Below are positions 45,628-55,399 of a stretch of 64,000 bases of DNA, one piece after another; positions within the stretch are counted from its first letter, which is position 1, and each line of letters opens with the position of its first letter. Origin of the DNA: Lautropia sp. Lineage in GTDB: Bacteria > Pseudomonadota > Gammaproteobacteria > Burkholderiales > Burkholderiaceae_E. The position numbers and the translations under genes were made by a program. The notes beneath the pieces are model-generated. The model worked only from the letters and a program-made list of their open reading frames with translations, was not told the origin of the DNA and searched no databases. The DNA lies in NCBI GenBank assembly GCA_030527825.1, contig JAUNAC010000001.1, positions 868,001 through 932,000 of the forward strand, in the 5' to 3' direction.

Positions 45628-47295
45628 ATGGCCCAATACGTATATACGATGAACCGGGTGAGCAAGATCGTGCCACCCAAGCGCCAGATCCTCAAGGATG
45701 TTTCGCTGAGCTTTTTCCCGGGTGCCAAAATTGGTGTGCTGGGCACCAACGGGGCGGGCAAGTCCACCCTGCTCAAGATCATGGCGGGTCTCGACAAGGA
45801 AATCGAGGGCGAGGCCATGCCGATGCCGGGCATCAAGGTGGGGTACCTGCCGCAGGAGCCGCAGCTGGATGCTGAGCAGACGGTGCGGGAAGCTGTCGAG
45901 GGTGGCCTGGGGGATATCGTTGAGGCCAAGCAGAAACTTGAAGAAATCTACGCAGCCTATGCCGAGCCGGATGCCGATTTTGATGCGCTGGCGACCGAGC
46001 AGGCCAAGTACGAGGCGATCATTCAGGCAGCCGGTACCGACAATATTGATCTGCAGCTGGAGGTAGCGGCTGATGCGCTGCGTCTGCCGCCCTGGGAGGC
46101 CAAAATCGGCAATCTGTCCGGGGGCGAGAAGCGACGTGTCGCACTGTGCCGCCTGCTGCTGTCGCGCCCCGACATGCTGCTGCTGGACGAGCCGACCAAC
46201 CACCTGGATGCCGAGAGCGTCGACTGGCTGGAGCAGTTCCTGCAGAAATTCACCGGGACTGTGGTGGCGGTCACTCACGATCGCTACTTCCTTGACAATG
46301 CTGCGGAATGGATTCTGGAGCTCGACCGGGGCAGCGGCATTCCCTGGCGGGGTAACTACAGCTCCTGGCTTGACCAGAAGAGTAACCGCCTGAAGCAGGA
46401 AGAAGCGGCCGAGTCGGCCCGACAGAAGGCGCTGAAGAAGGAGCTGGAATGGGTGCGCCAGAACGCCAAGGGCCGTCAGGCCAAGAGCAAGGCTCGTCTG
46501 GCCCGCTTTGACGAGTTGTCGTCCTACGAATACCAGCGTCGCAACGAGACGCAGGAGATCTTCATCCCGGTGGCCGAGCGTCTGGGCGACCAGGTCATTG
46601 AGTTCCATAATGTTTCCAAGGCTTATGGCGACCGGTTGCTGGTTGATAACCTCAGCTTCCAGATTCCGCCAGGCGCGATCGTCGGCATCATCGGTCCCAA
46701 CGGGGCCGGCAAGTCGACGATCTTCCGGATGATCACGGGGCGCGAACAGCCGGACAGTGGCGAGATCAAGATCGGTCATACGGCCCACATCGCCTATGTC
46801 GATCAGTCACGTGAATCGCTGCAGGGTGACAAGACGGTCTGGGAGGATGTCTCCGGCGGGCTGGACATCATCAATGTCGGCAAGTTCGAGATGCAGTCGC
46901 GGGCCTACATCGGACGTTTCAACTTCAAGGGCCCCGACCAGCAGAAGCTGGTGGGGCAACTGTCCGGCGGGGAACGCGGCCGCCTGCATCTGGCCAAGAC
47001 GTTGCTGGAAGGTGGCAACGTGCTGTTGCTGGACGAACCGTCCAACGATCTTGATGTGGAAACCCTGCGGGCGCTGGAGGATGCGCTGCTGGAGTTCGCC
47101 GGCTGCTGCCTGGTGATCTCACACGATCGCTGGTTCCTGGACCGGATCGCCACGCATATTCTGGCGGCCGAGGGCGATTCGCAATGGACCTTCTTTGCTG
47201 GCAACTACCGTGAGTACGAGGAAGACAAACGGCGTCGCCTCGGCGAGGAAGAGGCCAAGCCCAAGCGCTTCCGGTATAAGTCGATCAATGTCTGA
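45628..47295 (+). CDS. ettA: Energy-dependent translational throttle ATPase EttA
   Basis: A soluble ABC-F protein, 555 residues, that binds the ribosomal E site. Two ABC domains: Walker A GTNGAGKST and LSGGEKRR in the first, GPNGAGKST and LSGGERGR in the second, with LLLDEPTNHLD and LLLDEPSNDLD. The start MAQYVYTMNRVSK and the end FRYKSINV-type tail match EttA, and the length equals that of E. coli. The frame is open from 45469 but that part does not belong to the protein. Confidence 0.97.
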   Translation: MAQYVYTMNRVSKIVPPKRQILKDVSLSFFPGAKIGVLGTNGAGKSTLLKIMAGLDKEIEGEAMPMPGIKVGYLPQEPQLDAEQTVREAVEGGLGDIVEAKQKLEEIYAAYAEPDADFDALATEQAKYEAIIQAAGTDNIDLQLEVAADALRLPPWEAKIGNLSGGEKRRVALCRLLLSRPDMLLLDEPTNHLDAESVDWLEQFLQKFTGTVVAVTHDRYFLDNAAEWILELDRGSGIPWRGNYSSWLDQKSNRLKQEEAAESARQKALKKELEWVRQNAKGRQAKSKARLARFDELSSYEYQRRNETQEIFIPVAERLGDQVIEFHNVSKAYGDRLLVDNLSFQIPPGAIVGIIGPNGAGKSTIFRMITGREQPDSGEIKIGHTAHIAYVDQSRESLQGDKTVWEDVSGGLDIINVGKFEMQSRAYIGRFNFKGPDQQKLVGQLSGGERGRLHLAKTLLEGGNVLLLDEPSNDLDVETLRALEDALLEFAGCCLVISHDRWFLDRIATHILAAEGDSQWTFFAGNYREYEEDKRRRLGEEEAKPKRFRYKSINV

Positions 47296-47880
47296 TCCCG
47301 GACCGAGGGTGCGCCCGCCGCGCCCGTGTTCCGATGAAGGATGGCGCTCCTTGCTTCAGTGGGGTGGGCCCGGCATCCAGGGCATCAGGCCCGGCAGATA
47401 CCGTGTGGACCTGATCCTTCCCCTGGCCCGCGAGCGGGGGCATGGCGTCTGGGGCCGGAACGTGACGGGTCGCCCGGCATGGTCACCGGGCCCCGAACCC
47501 GTAGGTCACATGTCGTGCGCGGCCGTAGATCGCCTCGAGGATGTCGACGCCTTCGTTGGCAAAGGGATTCACGATCCGGCCATGGATGGCCATGCTGGCC
47601 GATATGGAGCCTTCCATGCGGATGCCATCGCGCATGTCCGATGCCTGCCTCACGCCCGTGGTACCGGCCGCGCGGCATGTGCCCAGCCAGAAACCCGGGC
47701 GGCGGCTTCTCTACAATAGACAGGCGCAAGGGCGTGGCGTGTCCAGGCTATGTCCTGCAGTACGGTGCACTGCCCTTGTCCGCACCGTGCCGGTCCGACC
47801 CGGCATCGCGTGTCCGGGCGTCCCCCCGTGTCAGGCTGGATTTCCCCTCGCCGCCGGGCCCTTCCACAAGGAGTCATTCG
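47296..47880. other. Intergenic stretch of 585 bases between ettA and pepD
   Basis: No recognised gene. The pepD frame is open through it but lacks family similarity before 47881. One short minus-strand frame (47483-47635) has coding-like composition and is listed separately. Confidence 0.5.
47483..47635 (-). CDS. Possible 50-residue protein, unknown
   Basis: A short frame starting MRDGIRMEGS and ending GFGAR. Codon third positions are mostly G or C, as in neighbouring genes, and the product has an ordinary protein composition. AGGCAGG lies about eight bases before the ATG; a GTG at 47653 is an alternative start. It could be a real small gene or the remnant of a larger one. No family was recognised. 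Confidence 0.35.
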   Translation of the reverse strand: MRDGIRMEGSISASMAIHGRIVNPFANEGVDILEAIYGRARHVTYGFGAR

Positions 47881-49323
47881 ATGAGCAGCATCCTTGATCT
47901 TCAACCCCAGGCTGTCTGGCGGTATTTTCATCAGCTGACGCAGATTCCGCGTCCGTCGCATCATGAGGCTGCCGTGCAGCAATACGTGCTGGACGAGGCG
48001 GCCCGGCTCGGGCTGGCCTCCGCACGTGATGAAGCAGGCAACATCCGGGTGAGAAAGCCAGCCAGTGCCGGGCACGAAGATACACCGGGCGTGATTCTGC
48101 AGGCGCATCTTGACATGGTGCCGCAGAAGAATGCCGACAAGGTGCACGATTTCGAGCGGGATCCGATCACGACCAAGGTGCGCGAGGATGGCTGGGTGAC
48201 GGCCGATGGTACGACGCTCGGGGCTGACAACGGCATGGGGGTAGCCATGATTCTGGCCGCGCTGGCGGACGAGTCGCTGGTGCATCCGCCGCTGGAAGCG
48301 CTGTTTACCGCGACCGAGGAGACGGGCATGGATGGCGCGAAGGGTTTGCAGCCGGATTGGCTGGCGGGGCGCTACCTGATCAACCTGGACTACGAGGACG
48401 AGGGCGAGCTGTGCATCGGCTGCGCAGGGGGCGTCGATGGCAGCTATTCGATTCCGTACACGATGCGGGCCGTTCGGCTGCCTGGTTATCGCCTGCAGGT
48501 CAGTGGTCTGCGGGGGGGGCATTCCGGCGTGGATATCCACCGGATGCGGGGCAATGCCATCTGTATTCTGGCGCAGGCGCTGGCGGCGATCGGTGCCACA
48601 GACATCAGCGATCTGACAGGGGGTAATTTGCGGAATGCCATTCCCCGGGAGGCGCATGCACGGATCGGTCTCGCGCATGAGGCCGCCGCTGGTGCCCAGG
48701 AGGCGCTGGTCAACTTGGCGGCGCAGATAAGGGCAGGGTTGCCGGCCGAAGATCAGGGGCTGGCGCTGAGCCTGATGCCGACTGACGATGAGGTCCGGGC
48801 AGTGATCGAGGATGCCCAGCATGTGCTGGATGTGCTTAGAGCCATGCCGCATGGCGTGGACCGGATGAGCCCGGTCATTGCCGGATTGGTGGAAACGTCC
48901 AACAATCTGGCTGCCATTTCCTGTGCGGATGGCGCGTTGAAAATCTCCTGCTTGCTGCGTTCGTCCTCGGCATTCCAGAAGGCAGATCTGGCTGAGCGGA
49001 TCGCCTGCATCGTGCGGCTGGCCGGAGGGCTGGCGCACTATGACGGTGACTATGGCGGCTGGCAGCCGCAGCCTGCTTCGCGGCTTGTTCAGTTATTCCA
49101 GCGGACTGGCGAGGCATTGTTTGGTCATGTGCCGCCACTGAAGGTCATTCATGCCGGTCTGGAATGCGGCATTCTGTCCGAAAACTATCCGCACTGGGAA
49201 ATGATTTCCTTCGGGCCGAGCATCACGGGGGCCCATTCGCCCGATGAGGCCGTCAGAATAGACACCGTGGCACGGTGCTATCAGTGGTTGCAGGTTGCCT
49301 TGAGGGAGCTTGCCCAGCCTTGA
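47881..49323 (+). CDS. pepD: Cytosol non-specific dipeptidase PepD (aminoacyl-histidine dipeptidase)
   Basis: An M20-type dinuclear zinc peptidase, 480 residues, that hydrolyses Xaa-His and other dipeptides. Metal and catalytic residues are visible in LQAHLDMVPQ, TTLGADNGMGVAM, FTATEETGMDGAKGL and LDYEDEGELCIGCAGG; HAGLECGI near the C-terminus carries the last His ligand region. AAGGAG lies eight bases before the ATG at 47881. Confidence 0.96.
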   Translation: MSSILDLQPQAVWRYFHQLTQIPRPSHHEAAVQQYVLDEAARLGLASARDEAGNIRVRKPASAGHEDTPGVILQAHLDMVPQKNADKVHDFERDPITTKVREDGWVTADGTTLGADNGMGVAMILAALADESLVHPPLEALFTATEETGMDGAKGLQPDWLAGRYLINLDYEDEGELCIGCAGGVDGSYSIPYTMRAVRLPGYRLQVSGLRGGHSGVDIHRMRGNAICILAQALAAIGATDISDLTGGNLRNAIPREAHARIGLAHEAAAGAQEALVNLAAQIRAGLPAEDQGLALSLMPTDDEVRAVIEDAQHVLDVLRAMPHGVDRMSPVIAGLVETSNNLAAISCADGALKISCLLRSSSAFQKADLAERIACIVRLAGGLAHYDGDYGGWQPQPASRLVQLFQRTGEALFGHVPPLKVIHAGLECGILSENYPHWEMISFGPSITGAHSPDEAVRIDTVARCYQWLQVALRELAQP

Positions 49324-49385
49324 GGGAATTTGTCCGGGCCAGGTGCAGCCTGGATTGACAGGAGCACCCACCGCATCTGGCCGGG

Positions 49386-50071
49386 TTATATCGAGTATAG
49401 CCGGGAGGCCGGCCAGTCCGAGGGGAGTGATGCGGAGCCGATGACAAGGCTGTCAGCGGGTACGTCATTCAGCAACAGTGCACCGGCCCCGATGACGGAC
49501 TGGTCGCCGATCTGGAGCCCGTCGCGCAGGGTGGCATGAGCGCCCAGGAAGCAGCACTCACCGACGGTGACGTTACCCGAAACCGTGACGCCAGACGCCA
49601 GAAACGAGTGGTCACCGATACGGGAATGATGGCAGACACTGCTGCCACACCAGATGAAAACATTGTTGCCAATGGTCGTGAAAGGCTGCAGGCAAGTGTT
49701 TTCCAGAATGAAACAGTTGTCGCCGATCAGCGTGTTTTCTGAAACCTCGGCACTGGGGCTAACGAAGCTGGCCATGCGATAGCCCATCTGCTTGAGTAGT
49801 AGATAGCGTTCACGCCGCGCCAGGTTGTTGCGGGCATAGGTGATGGCCACAAAGGCGTCGTGTTCAGATGGGGGGTAATGGCGCGTTAATGTGTCGAAAG
49901 GAATAATTGACAGCCCTTCAAATGCAGGTAACATGCCTGCTGCCTGCTGCCTGCTGCCTGCTCTGCGTCCACCGTCAGGGCAATGACTTCATAATCGGTC
50001 TGGGTGCTGAAATAGAAATGTGCCAGCTCGGCCGTCTTGCCGGCGCCAAACATGATCAGCTTGCGTGCCAT
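49386..50071 (-). CDS. NeuD/PglD-type sugar O-acyltransferase split by a heptanucleotide repeat (possibly phase-variable)
   Basis: Two adjoining frames make one family member. The first (ATG 50071) encodes a PglD-type Rossmann N-domain, MARKLIMFGAGKTAELAHFYF to TVDAEQ. The second (from 49934) continues LPAFEGLSIIPFD, HDAFVAITYARNN and then left-handed beta-helix hexapeptides (AEVSENTLIGDNCFILENTC, IWCGSSVCHHSRIGDHSFLA, split) with the catalytic His. They meet at four copies of a 7-base unit. In the present state the first frame ends at 49886 after missense residues; adding one unit or removing two restores a full protein of normal layout. It begins five bases after livF. Such enzymes acetylate amino sugars of surface glycans. 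Confidence 0.8.
49935..49962. repeat. Four tandem copies of GCCTGCT inside the acetyltransferase gene
   Basis: Perfect heptanucleotide repeat, read GCAGGCA in the coding direction plus its overlaps. The unit is not a multiple of three, so each gain or loss shifts the frame. It falls exactly where the two halves of the acetyltransferase change frame. Confidence 0.95.
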
Positions 50072-50076
50072 GGCGC

Positions 50077-50847
50077 CTATACCCCCAGGTATGCCTTGCG
50101 GATTTCGTCGTTGACAAGCAGGTTCTGGCCTGTGTCCTCGAGAACAACGCGGCCGTTTTCCAGCACGTAGCCCCGGTCGGCAAGTTGCAGGGCCCGGTTA
50201 GCATTCTGTTCGACCAGGAAGACGGTAATGCCTTCGGACCGGATCATCTGGATGATCTCGAAAATCTGGGCAATGATGAGTGGTGCCAGACCGAGTGTGG
50301 GTTCGTCCAGCAGCAGCAAACGGGGACGGCTCATCAGGGCGCGACCGATGGCGAGCATCTGCTGTTCGCCGCCGGACATGGTGCCGGCGCGCTGCTGAGC
50401 CCGTTCGCGCAGGCGCGGAAAGAGGGTAAAGGCGTGTTCGATCCCGGCTTCGATCTCTGCGTCATCCAGGAAGAACCCGCCCATTTGCAGGTTCTCGGTG
50501 ACCGTCATGTCAGCAAAGATCCGTCGCCCTTCGGGCGAGATAGCGATGCCGTTGCGCATGATGTCGTGGGTGGGCAGCCCGCTGATGTCCTCTCCCTCGA
50601 AGCGGATCCGGCCGGTACGTGCCTGGGGATTGCCGCAGATGGTCATCAGCAGGGTGGTCTTGCCGGCACCGTTGCTGCCGATCAGGGTGACGATTTCCCC
50701 CTTGTTCACATAGAGGCTGACCTGATCCAGAGCCTGGATCGGGCCGTAGAAGGTGTCGATACAGTCTAGTTGCAGCATCGGGGCATCCGGAGGCGTCCGG
50801 GTATTGGTGCCTGTGGCTTCGTCCGGCGTTGTGGGCGCGTTGCTCAT
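50077..50847 (-). CDS. livF: Branched-chain amino acid ABC transporter ATP-binding protein LivF
   Basis: A 256-residue ABC ATPase. Walker A GSNGAGKTT, signature TMSGGEQQMLAIG, Walker B LLLDEPTLGLAP and the LivF-type SPEGRRIFADMTVTENLQMG. An N-terminal extension of about 23 residues (rich in Thr and Pro) precedes the conserved start MLQLDCIDTFYG, so an internal ATG is possible. The ATG shares one base with the livG stop. Confidence 0.94.
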   Translation of the reverse strand: MSNAPTTPDEATGTNTRTPPDAPMLQLDCIDTFYGPIQALDQVSLYVNKGEIVTLIGSNGAGKTTLLMTICGNPQARTGRIRFEGEDISGLPTHDIMRNGIAISPEGRRIFADMTVTENLQMGGFFLDDAEIEAGIEHAFTLFPRLRERAQQRAGTMSGGEQQMLAIGRALMSRPRLLLLDEPTLGLAPLIIAQIFEIIQMIRSEGITVFLVEQNANRALQLADRGYVLENGRVVLEDTGQNLLVNDEIRKAYLGV

Positions 50848-51626
50848 CAGGCTTCTCCCAGGTAGGCTTTGATCACGCGCGGATCGTTGCGGACAGCTTC
50901 AGGGGTGTCAGTCAGGATGGGCTTGCCGTGTTCCATGACCAGAATGCGTTCGGAGACATTCATCACCAGTTTCATGTCGTGTTCAATCAGCAGAACCGCA
51001 ACCTTGAACTCGGTACGCAGGCGGCGGATCAGATGCATCAGATCAACCTTTTCCTGAGGGTTGAGACCGGCGGCGGGCTCATCGAGCATGAGCAGACGAG
51101 GCTGCGTGATCATGCAGCGGGCGATTTCCAGACGACGCTGGTGGCCGTAGGCGAGGTTGCCTGCCTCGCGGTTGGCGTATTCGCGCAGCCCCATGAAATC
51201 CAGCCAGCTGGCGGCACGCTCGATCGCAGCACTTTCTGCTCTGCGATAAGAAGGCAGGCGCAGCAGGCCGGCCAGCAGGTTGGCCTGTACCTGGGTGTGC
51301 TGCGCCACGAGCAGGTTTTCCAGCACGGTCAGCTGCTTGAAGAGCCGGACATTTTGAAAGGTGCGCACCAGGCCGTGCCGGGCGACCTGGTGGCTGGCTT
51401 TGCCGGCAATTTCACGGCCGTCCAGCCGGATGCTGCCCGACGTAGGGCGGTAGAAGCCGCCGATGCAGTTGAAGACGGTCGTTTTGCCCGCGCCGTTGGG
51501 GCCGATGATGGCAAAGATTTCATCGGCCGCTACGGACAGGGAAATATTATCAACCGCCAGGAGGCCACCAAAGCGCATGGATAGCGCCTGGACGTTGAGC
51601 AGCGGGCGGGCGGTGGTGGTGTTCAT
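50847..51626 (-). CDS. livG: Branched-chain amino acid ABC transporter ATP-binding protein LivG
   Basis: A 259-residue ABC ATPase. Walker [19 protein letters not shown], LivG-type [21 protein letters not shown], signature [13 protein letters not shown] and Walker [14 protein letters not shown], with the switch His in [10 protein letters not shown]. The insertion of about 25 residues before the signature motif is usual for LivG. It overlaps livM by four bases and livF by one. Confidence 0.95.
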   Translation of the reverse strand: MNTTTARPLLNVQALSMRFGGLLAVDNISLSVAADEIFAIIGPNGAGKTTVFNCIGGFYRPTSGSIRLDGREIAGKASHQVARHGLVRTFQNVRLFKQLTVLENLLVAQHTQVQANLLAGLLRLPSYRRAESAAIERAASWLDFMGLREYANREAGNLAYGHQRRLEIARCMITQPRLLMLDEPAAGLNPQEKVDLMHLIRRLRTEFKVAVLLIEHDMKLVMNVSERILVMEHGKPILTDTPEAVRNDPRVIKAYLGEA

Positions 51627-52861
51627 GGTGTCAGCTCCACGTGAGGACGCTTGACGGGCAGCAGGCCGCCTGGACGCCAGACCATCATCAATACCATGAC
51701 CAGACCAAACAACAGCATGCGGTAATCCGAAAATTCACGCGCCATCTCGGGCAGGACGGTGAGAATGATGGCAGCGAGGATCACCCCGAGCTGGGAGCCC
51801 ATGCCGCCCAGTACGACGATAGCGAGAATGAGCGCCGATTCGATGAAGGTGAAGGATTCCGGATTGACCAGCCCCTGGCGGGCGGCGAAGAAGGCGCCAC
51901 CAAAGCCGGCGAACATGGCGCCCAGGGTAAAGGCCGACAGCTTGATGCGGGTCGGGTTCAGACCCAGCGAGCGGCAGGCGATTTCGTCTTCGCGCAGTGC
52001 CTCCCAGGCTCGCCCCACGGGCATGCGTACCAGGCGATTGGAGACGAACAGGGTCACCAGGGCAAACGTCAGTGCCATCAGGTACAGATAGATCACCATG
52101 TGCTGGTTGGAAAAGGTCCAGCCCATCAGTTGATGGAATGTCTGGCCGCCATCACTGGCCCGCCGGGTGATTTCGTAACCGAACAGCGTAGGTTTCGGGA
52201 GACTTGAGATGCCGTCAGGCCCACCGGTCCAGTCAGTGAGGTTGATGAGCAGCAGGCGGATGATTTCGCCGAATCCCAGAGTGACAATGGCCAGATAATC
52301 GCCACGCAAACGCAGCACAGGAAAACCGAGCAGGAAGCCAAAGAGAGCGGCGAGCGCACCGGAAAAGGGCAGGGCCTGCCAGAACCCCCAGCCCAGCCAT
52401 TGATGCAGCAGGGCGTAGGTATAGGCACCCACGGCGTAGAAGCCGACAAAACCGAGGTCAAGCAGCCCGGCAAAGCCGACGACGATGTTGAGCCCCAGGG
52501 CCAGCATGATGTAGATAAGAACGACAGTGGCGATGTCTACCTGGTTGCGGCTGCCAAAGAAAGGCCAGATGATCGCCAGAAGGATCACGGCCAGGATCAG
52601 GAGCCGCTGGCGAGTGGGTGAGCAGGCAGACAGTCGGATGGGACAAATGCCTGCCATGCTGATTCGCCCGGACAACCGGGTCAGCAATGGACGTAGCAGC
52701 TGGGCAGCGAAGATCACCCCGCAGGCGATCAGCACCAGGTGCCAGCGGGTTTCCAGATGGGTTCGGGCGCCTTCACGAACCAGATGCAGACCCAGGATGG
52801 GCGTGGTGAGGCATGCCGTGACCAAGGTTGCGATGAGGGCATTCTTGAGCGTGGAGGCCAT
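51623..52861 (-). CDS. livM: Branched-chain amino acid ABC transporter permease LivM
   Basis: A 412-residue inner-membrane permease with about ten helices. Family motifs: [31 protein letters not shown] (split near residues 140-170) and the ATPase-docking [24 protein letters not shown] near residue 295. The N-terminal 80 residues (two helices plus linker) resemble the longer proteobacterial LivM. Its start shares one base with the livH stop. Confidence 0.95.
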   Translation of the reverse strand: MASTLKNALIATLVTACLTTPILGLHLVREGARTHLETRWHLVLIACGVIFAAQLLRPLLTRLSGRISMAGICPIRLSACSPTRQRLLILAVILLAIIWPFFGSRNQVDIATVVLIYIMLALGLNIVVGFAGLLDLGFVGFYAVGAYTYALLHQWLGWGFWQALPFSGALAALFGFLLGFPVLRLRGDYLAIVTLGFGEIIRLLLINLTDWTGGPDGISSLPKPTLFGYEITRRASDGGQTFHQLMGWTFSNQHMVIYLYLMALTFALVTLFVSNRLVRMPVGRAWEALREDEIACRSLGLNPTRIKLSAFTLGAMFAGFGGAFFAARQGLVNPESFTFIESALILAIVVLGGMGSQLGVILAAIILTVLPEMAREFSDYRMLLFGLVMVLMMVWRPGGLLPVKRPHVELTP

Positions 52862-53784
52862 CAGACTTTCTCCACTTCAGGTTTGCCCAGCAGGCCACTG
52901 GGTCGGAACAGAAGGATCAGGATCAGCAACCCAAAAGCAACGATATCCTTGTATTGAGAGGAGATGAACGCTGCTGCAAATGTTTCCGACAATCCCAGCA
53001 GGATGCCACCCAACATGGCGCCAGGGATGCTGCCGATGCCGCCGAGCACGGCAGCGGTAAAAGCCTTGATGCCGGCGATGAAGCCAATGAAGGGGTTGAG
53101 TTTGCCAATGGCGATGGCGATCAGTACCCCGCCAACGGCAGCCAGCACGGCGCCCAGGACGAAGGTGAACGAGATGACCCGGTCCGTGTCGATGCCCAGC
53201 AGACGGGCCATCTGCATGTCCTGCGAGCAGGCACGCGAGGCGCGCCCCATGCGGGAATACCGGATATAGAACGCCAGCACGGCCATCAGGATGACTGTCA
53301 CGACGATGATCAGCATCCGGGACCAGGAGAGGGTGACGTTAAAGCCGCCAATCGGCAGGTCGATGCCGCCTGATATGAGGGTGGGGACGGCCATGTCCCG
53401 GGAGCCCTGACCCAGCGCGACCCAGTTCTGCAGGAAAATCGACATGCCAATGGCTGAAATCAGCGCCACCAGTCGGGGGCTGCTCCGTACAGGGCGGTAC
53501 GCGATACGCTCAATGCTGTAGCCATAGAGTGCGGTTACGATCATGGCAACGGCGAGCATCAGAGCAACGAGTAACGGCAGAGGTACGCTACCCTGCGCAC
53601 CCAGCGCGGTGAGAGTGACCAGCCCGATATAGGCACCAATCATGTAGATTTCGCCATGAGCAAAGTTGATGATGCCGATAATGCCGTACACCATGGTGTA
53701 ACCGATGGCGATCAGCGCATAGATGGCACCAAGTGACAGGCCATTGAAGGCTTGCTGGACAATCTGGGGTAAATATTCGGACAT
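52861..53784 (-). CDS. livH: Branched-chain amino acid ABC transporter permease LivH
   Basis: A 307-residue permease with about eight helices. The family start [36 protein letters not shown] (split over residues 10-46) and [21 protein letters not shown] near residue 190 are diagnostic. It is the first gene after the 327-base gap that separates it from the binding protein gene, and it overlaps livM by one base. No strong ribosome binding site precedes the ATG at 53784. Confidence 0.95.
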   Translation of the reverse strand: MSEYLPQIVQQAFNGLSLGAIYALIAIGYTMVYGIIGIINFAHGEIYMIGAYIGLVTLTALGAQGSVPLPLLVALMLAVAMIVTALYGYSIERIAYRPVRSSPRLVALISAIGMSIFLQNWVALGQGSRDMAVPTLISGGIDLPIGGFNVTLSWSRMLIIVVTVILMAVLAFYIRYSRMGRASRACSQDMQMARLLGIDTDRVISFTFVLGAVLAAVGGVLIAIAIGKLNPFIGFIAGIKAFTAAVLGGIGSIPGAMLGGILLGLSETFAAAFISSQYKDIVAFGLLILILLFRPSGLLGKPEVEKV

Positions 53785-54111
53785 GGGGGCAACGCGGGAG
53801 ACTGGGGCCGGTACGGTCAGTCCGGCAGGCAGTCACCTCAGGTGCAGCAGGTGGATGAATGTCGAAAAGCGGATAGGTATCCGGATTGGCGGACATCGCG
53901 CCTGCCAGGTGGGTTACCGGGATAGGATCTACCCGCCGACGAGGGCCTTGTGGGCACTTCGGCAGGCGATGTGCTGGGGGCGCGTGGCCCCGCAATGATA
54001 ATTCGTCCTGCCGTGGCCGTCATCCGACCCCGACGACGGAAGGGGCTTTAGCAACGTACCGTGCGCCAGAGATTACGGGCGACAGGTGCGTTGCCAGAGC
54101 GCTGGTCCGCT
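53785..54111. other. 327-base gap between livK and livH
   Basis: No gene was recognised. There is no clear terminator, so livHMGF may be read both from livK and from a promoter here. Such a long gap within a liv operon can reflect differential expression of the binding protein. Confidence 0.5.
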
Positions 54112-55236
54112 TTATTGACCCTGGACGGTTCTGCTGCCGTCCTTGTGCCAGGTATAGACGACGTAGGGGTAGCTTTCGAGGTCGCCTTGCTGAGTCCACT
54201 TCAGGTTACCTACCGGAGTTTTGACCGTATGGGCATGCAGCCATTTGGCAACCTGCTCGGGGTCGTCACTGCCGGCAGCCTTGATGCCATCTGCGATAGC
54301 CTGTACTGCCGAGTAGGCTGAAAGCTGGAAGGTGCCACCTGCATCGCGTTTTTTGGCCTGGAATGCCTTGACGATATTGGCGTTGGCCGGGTCGGTAGAA
54401 AAGTCCTTGGGCAGGGTGACTAGCATGCCTTCTACAGCATCGCCCGCGATGGCATTGATGTCAGGATTGCCGACCCCTTCTGGCCCCATGAACTTGGTCT
54501 TGACACCTTGTTCGGACGCCTGGCGCAGCAGCAGGCCCATTTCGGGGTGATAGCCACCGTAGTAGACGAAGTCAATGCCTTTGCTGCGCAGCTTGGTGAT
54601 GACGGCAGAGTAATCGGAATCACCGGCGTTAATGCCTTCAAATAAAACGGGTTCGACACCGGCCTTGGCTAGCGTGGAGCGCACGGCATTGGCCACTCCC
54701 TGGCCATACGACTGCTTGTCGTGCAGGATGGCGATTTTCTTGGGTTTGGCAACTGTCAGGATGTACTGGGCAGCAGCGGGACCTTGCTGATCATCGCGGC
54801 CAGTTACCCGAAGGATATATTCATAATGTTTTCCATCGGTCAGGGCGGGTGCTGTCGCCGATGGGGTGACCATAACGATCCCCTCTTCCTCGTAGACGGG
54901 GGCAGCGGCAATGGTGGCACCTGAACATACGTGGCCTACGACAAAATGGATACCCTCGTTGACGGCGCGGTTGGCGGCAATGGGCCCCTGTTTGGGTTCG
55001 CAGGCATCATCGATGATGACGGCCTTGATCTGTCTACCGTTGATGCCGCCAGCAGCATTGATCTGTTCGATGGCGGTGAGCGCCCCTTCGCGCACCATGC
55101 TGCCATACTGTGCAACCGGACCAGTGGTGGGGCCCGCCAGGGCGATAGGAATGTCGTCGGCAGCGTGCGCGGTGCCGGTCAGCATGCCTGATACGGCAAG
55201 GGCAGAAAAGATGGCAGAGGTACGGAAGCGGTTCAT
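54112..55236 (-). CDS. livK: Branched-chain amino acid-binding periplasmic protein LivK/LivJ
   Basis: A 374-residue type I periplasmic binding protein. The signal peptide ends TGTAHA near residue 24, followed by IPIALAGPTTGPVAQYGSMVREGALTAIEQINAAGG (split), VVGHVCSGATIAAAPVYEEEGI and SATAPALT, the amino-acid contact segments. Cysteines in DDACEP and GHVCSG form the usual disulfide. The frame is open up to 55686, but only the ATG at 55236 gives a signal peptide. It supplies LivHMGF. Confidence 0.95.
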   Translation of the reverse strand: MNRFRTSAIFSALAVSGMLTGTAHAADDIPIALAGPTTGPVAQYGSMVREGALTAIEQINAAGGINGRQIKAVIIDDACEPKQGPIAANRAVNEGIHFVVGHVCSGATIAAAPVYEEEGIVMVTPSATAPALTDGKHYEYILRVTGRDDQQGPAAAQYILTVAKPKKIAILHDKQSYGQGVANAVRSTLAKAGVEPVLFEGINAGDSDYSAVITKLRSKGIDFVYYGGYHPEMGLLLRQASEQGVKTKFMGPEGVGNPDINAIAGDAVEGMLVTLPKDFSTDPANANIVKAFQAKKRDAGGTFQLSAYSAVQAIADGIKAAGSDDPEQVAKWLHAHTVKTPVGNLKWTQQGDLESYPYVVYTWHKDGSRTVQGQ

Positions 55237-55399
55237 GGGGAGGATGACCTCATAACGGATGAAGGGGAGCGCAGCCTGAAGCCCCGCAGGGCCAGGTCGC
55301 GCCGTGGGACAGGTTCGACCCGTACCTGGGCCGGACAGGCAAATATAACAAGGGAGGTGACATGCGTTATATGCCCCCTTTCCTCGGAAGGGATAACCC

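Noticed and set aside
45592-46788. Long minus-strand open frame (398 codons) opposite ettA
   Set aside because: It is a mirror of the G+C-rich ettA coding sequence and encodes no family-like protein. The same applies to the 462-codon frame opposite pepD (47650-49038).
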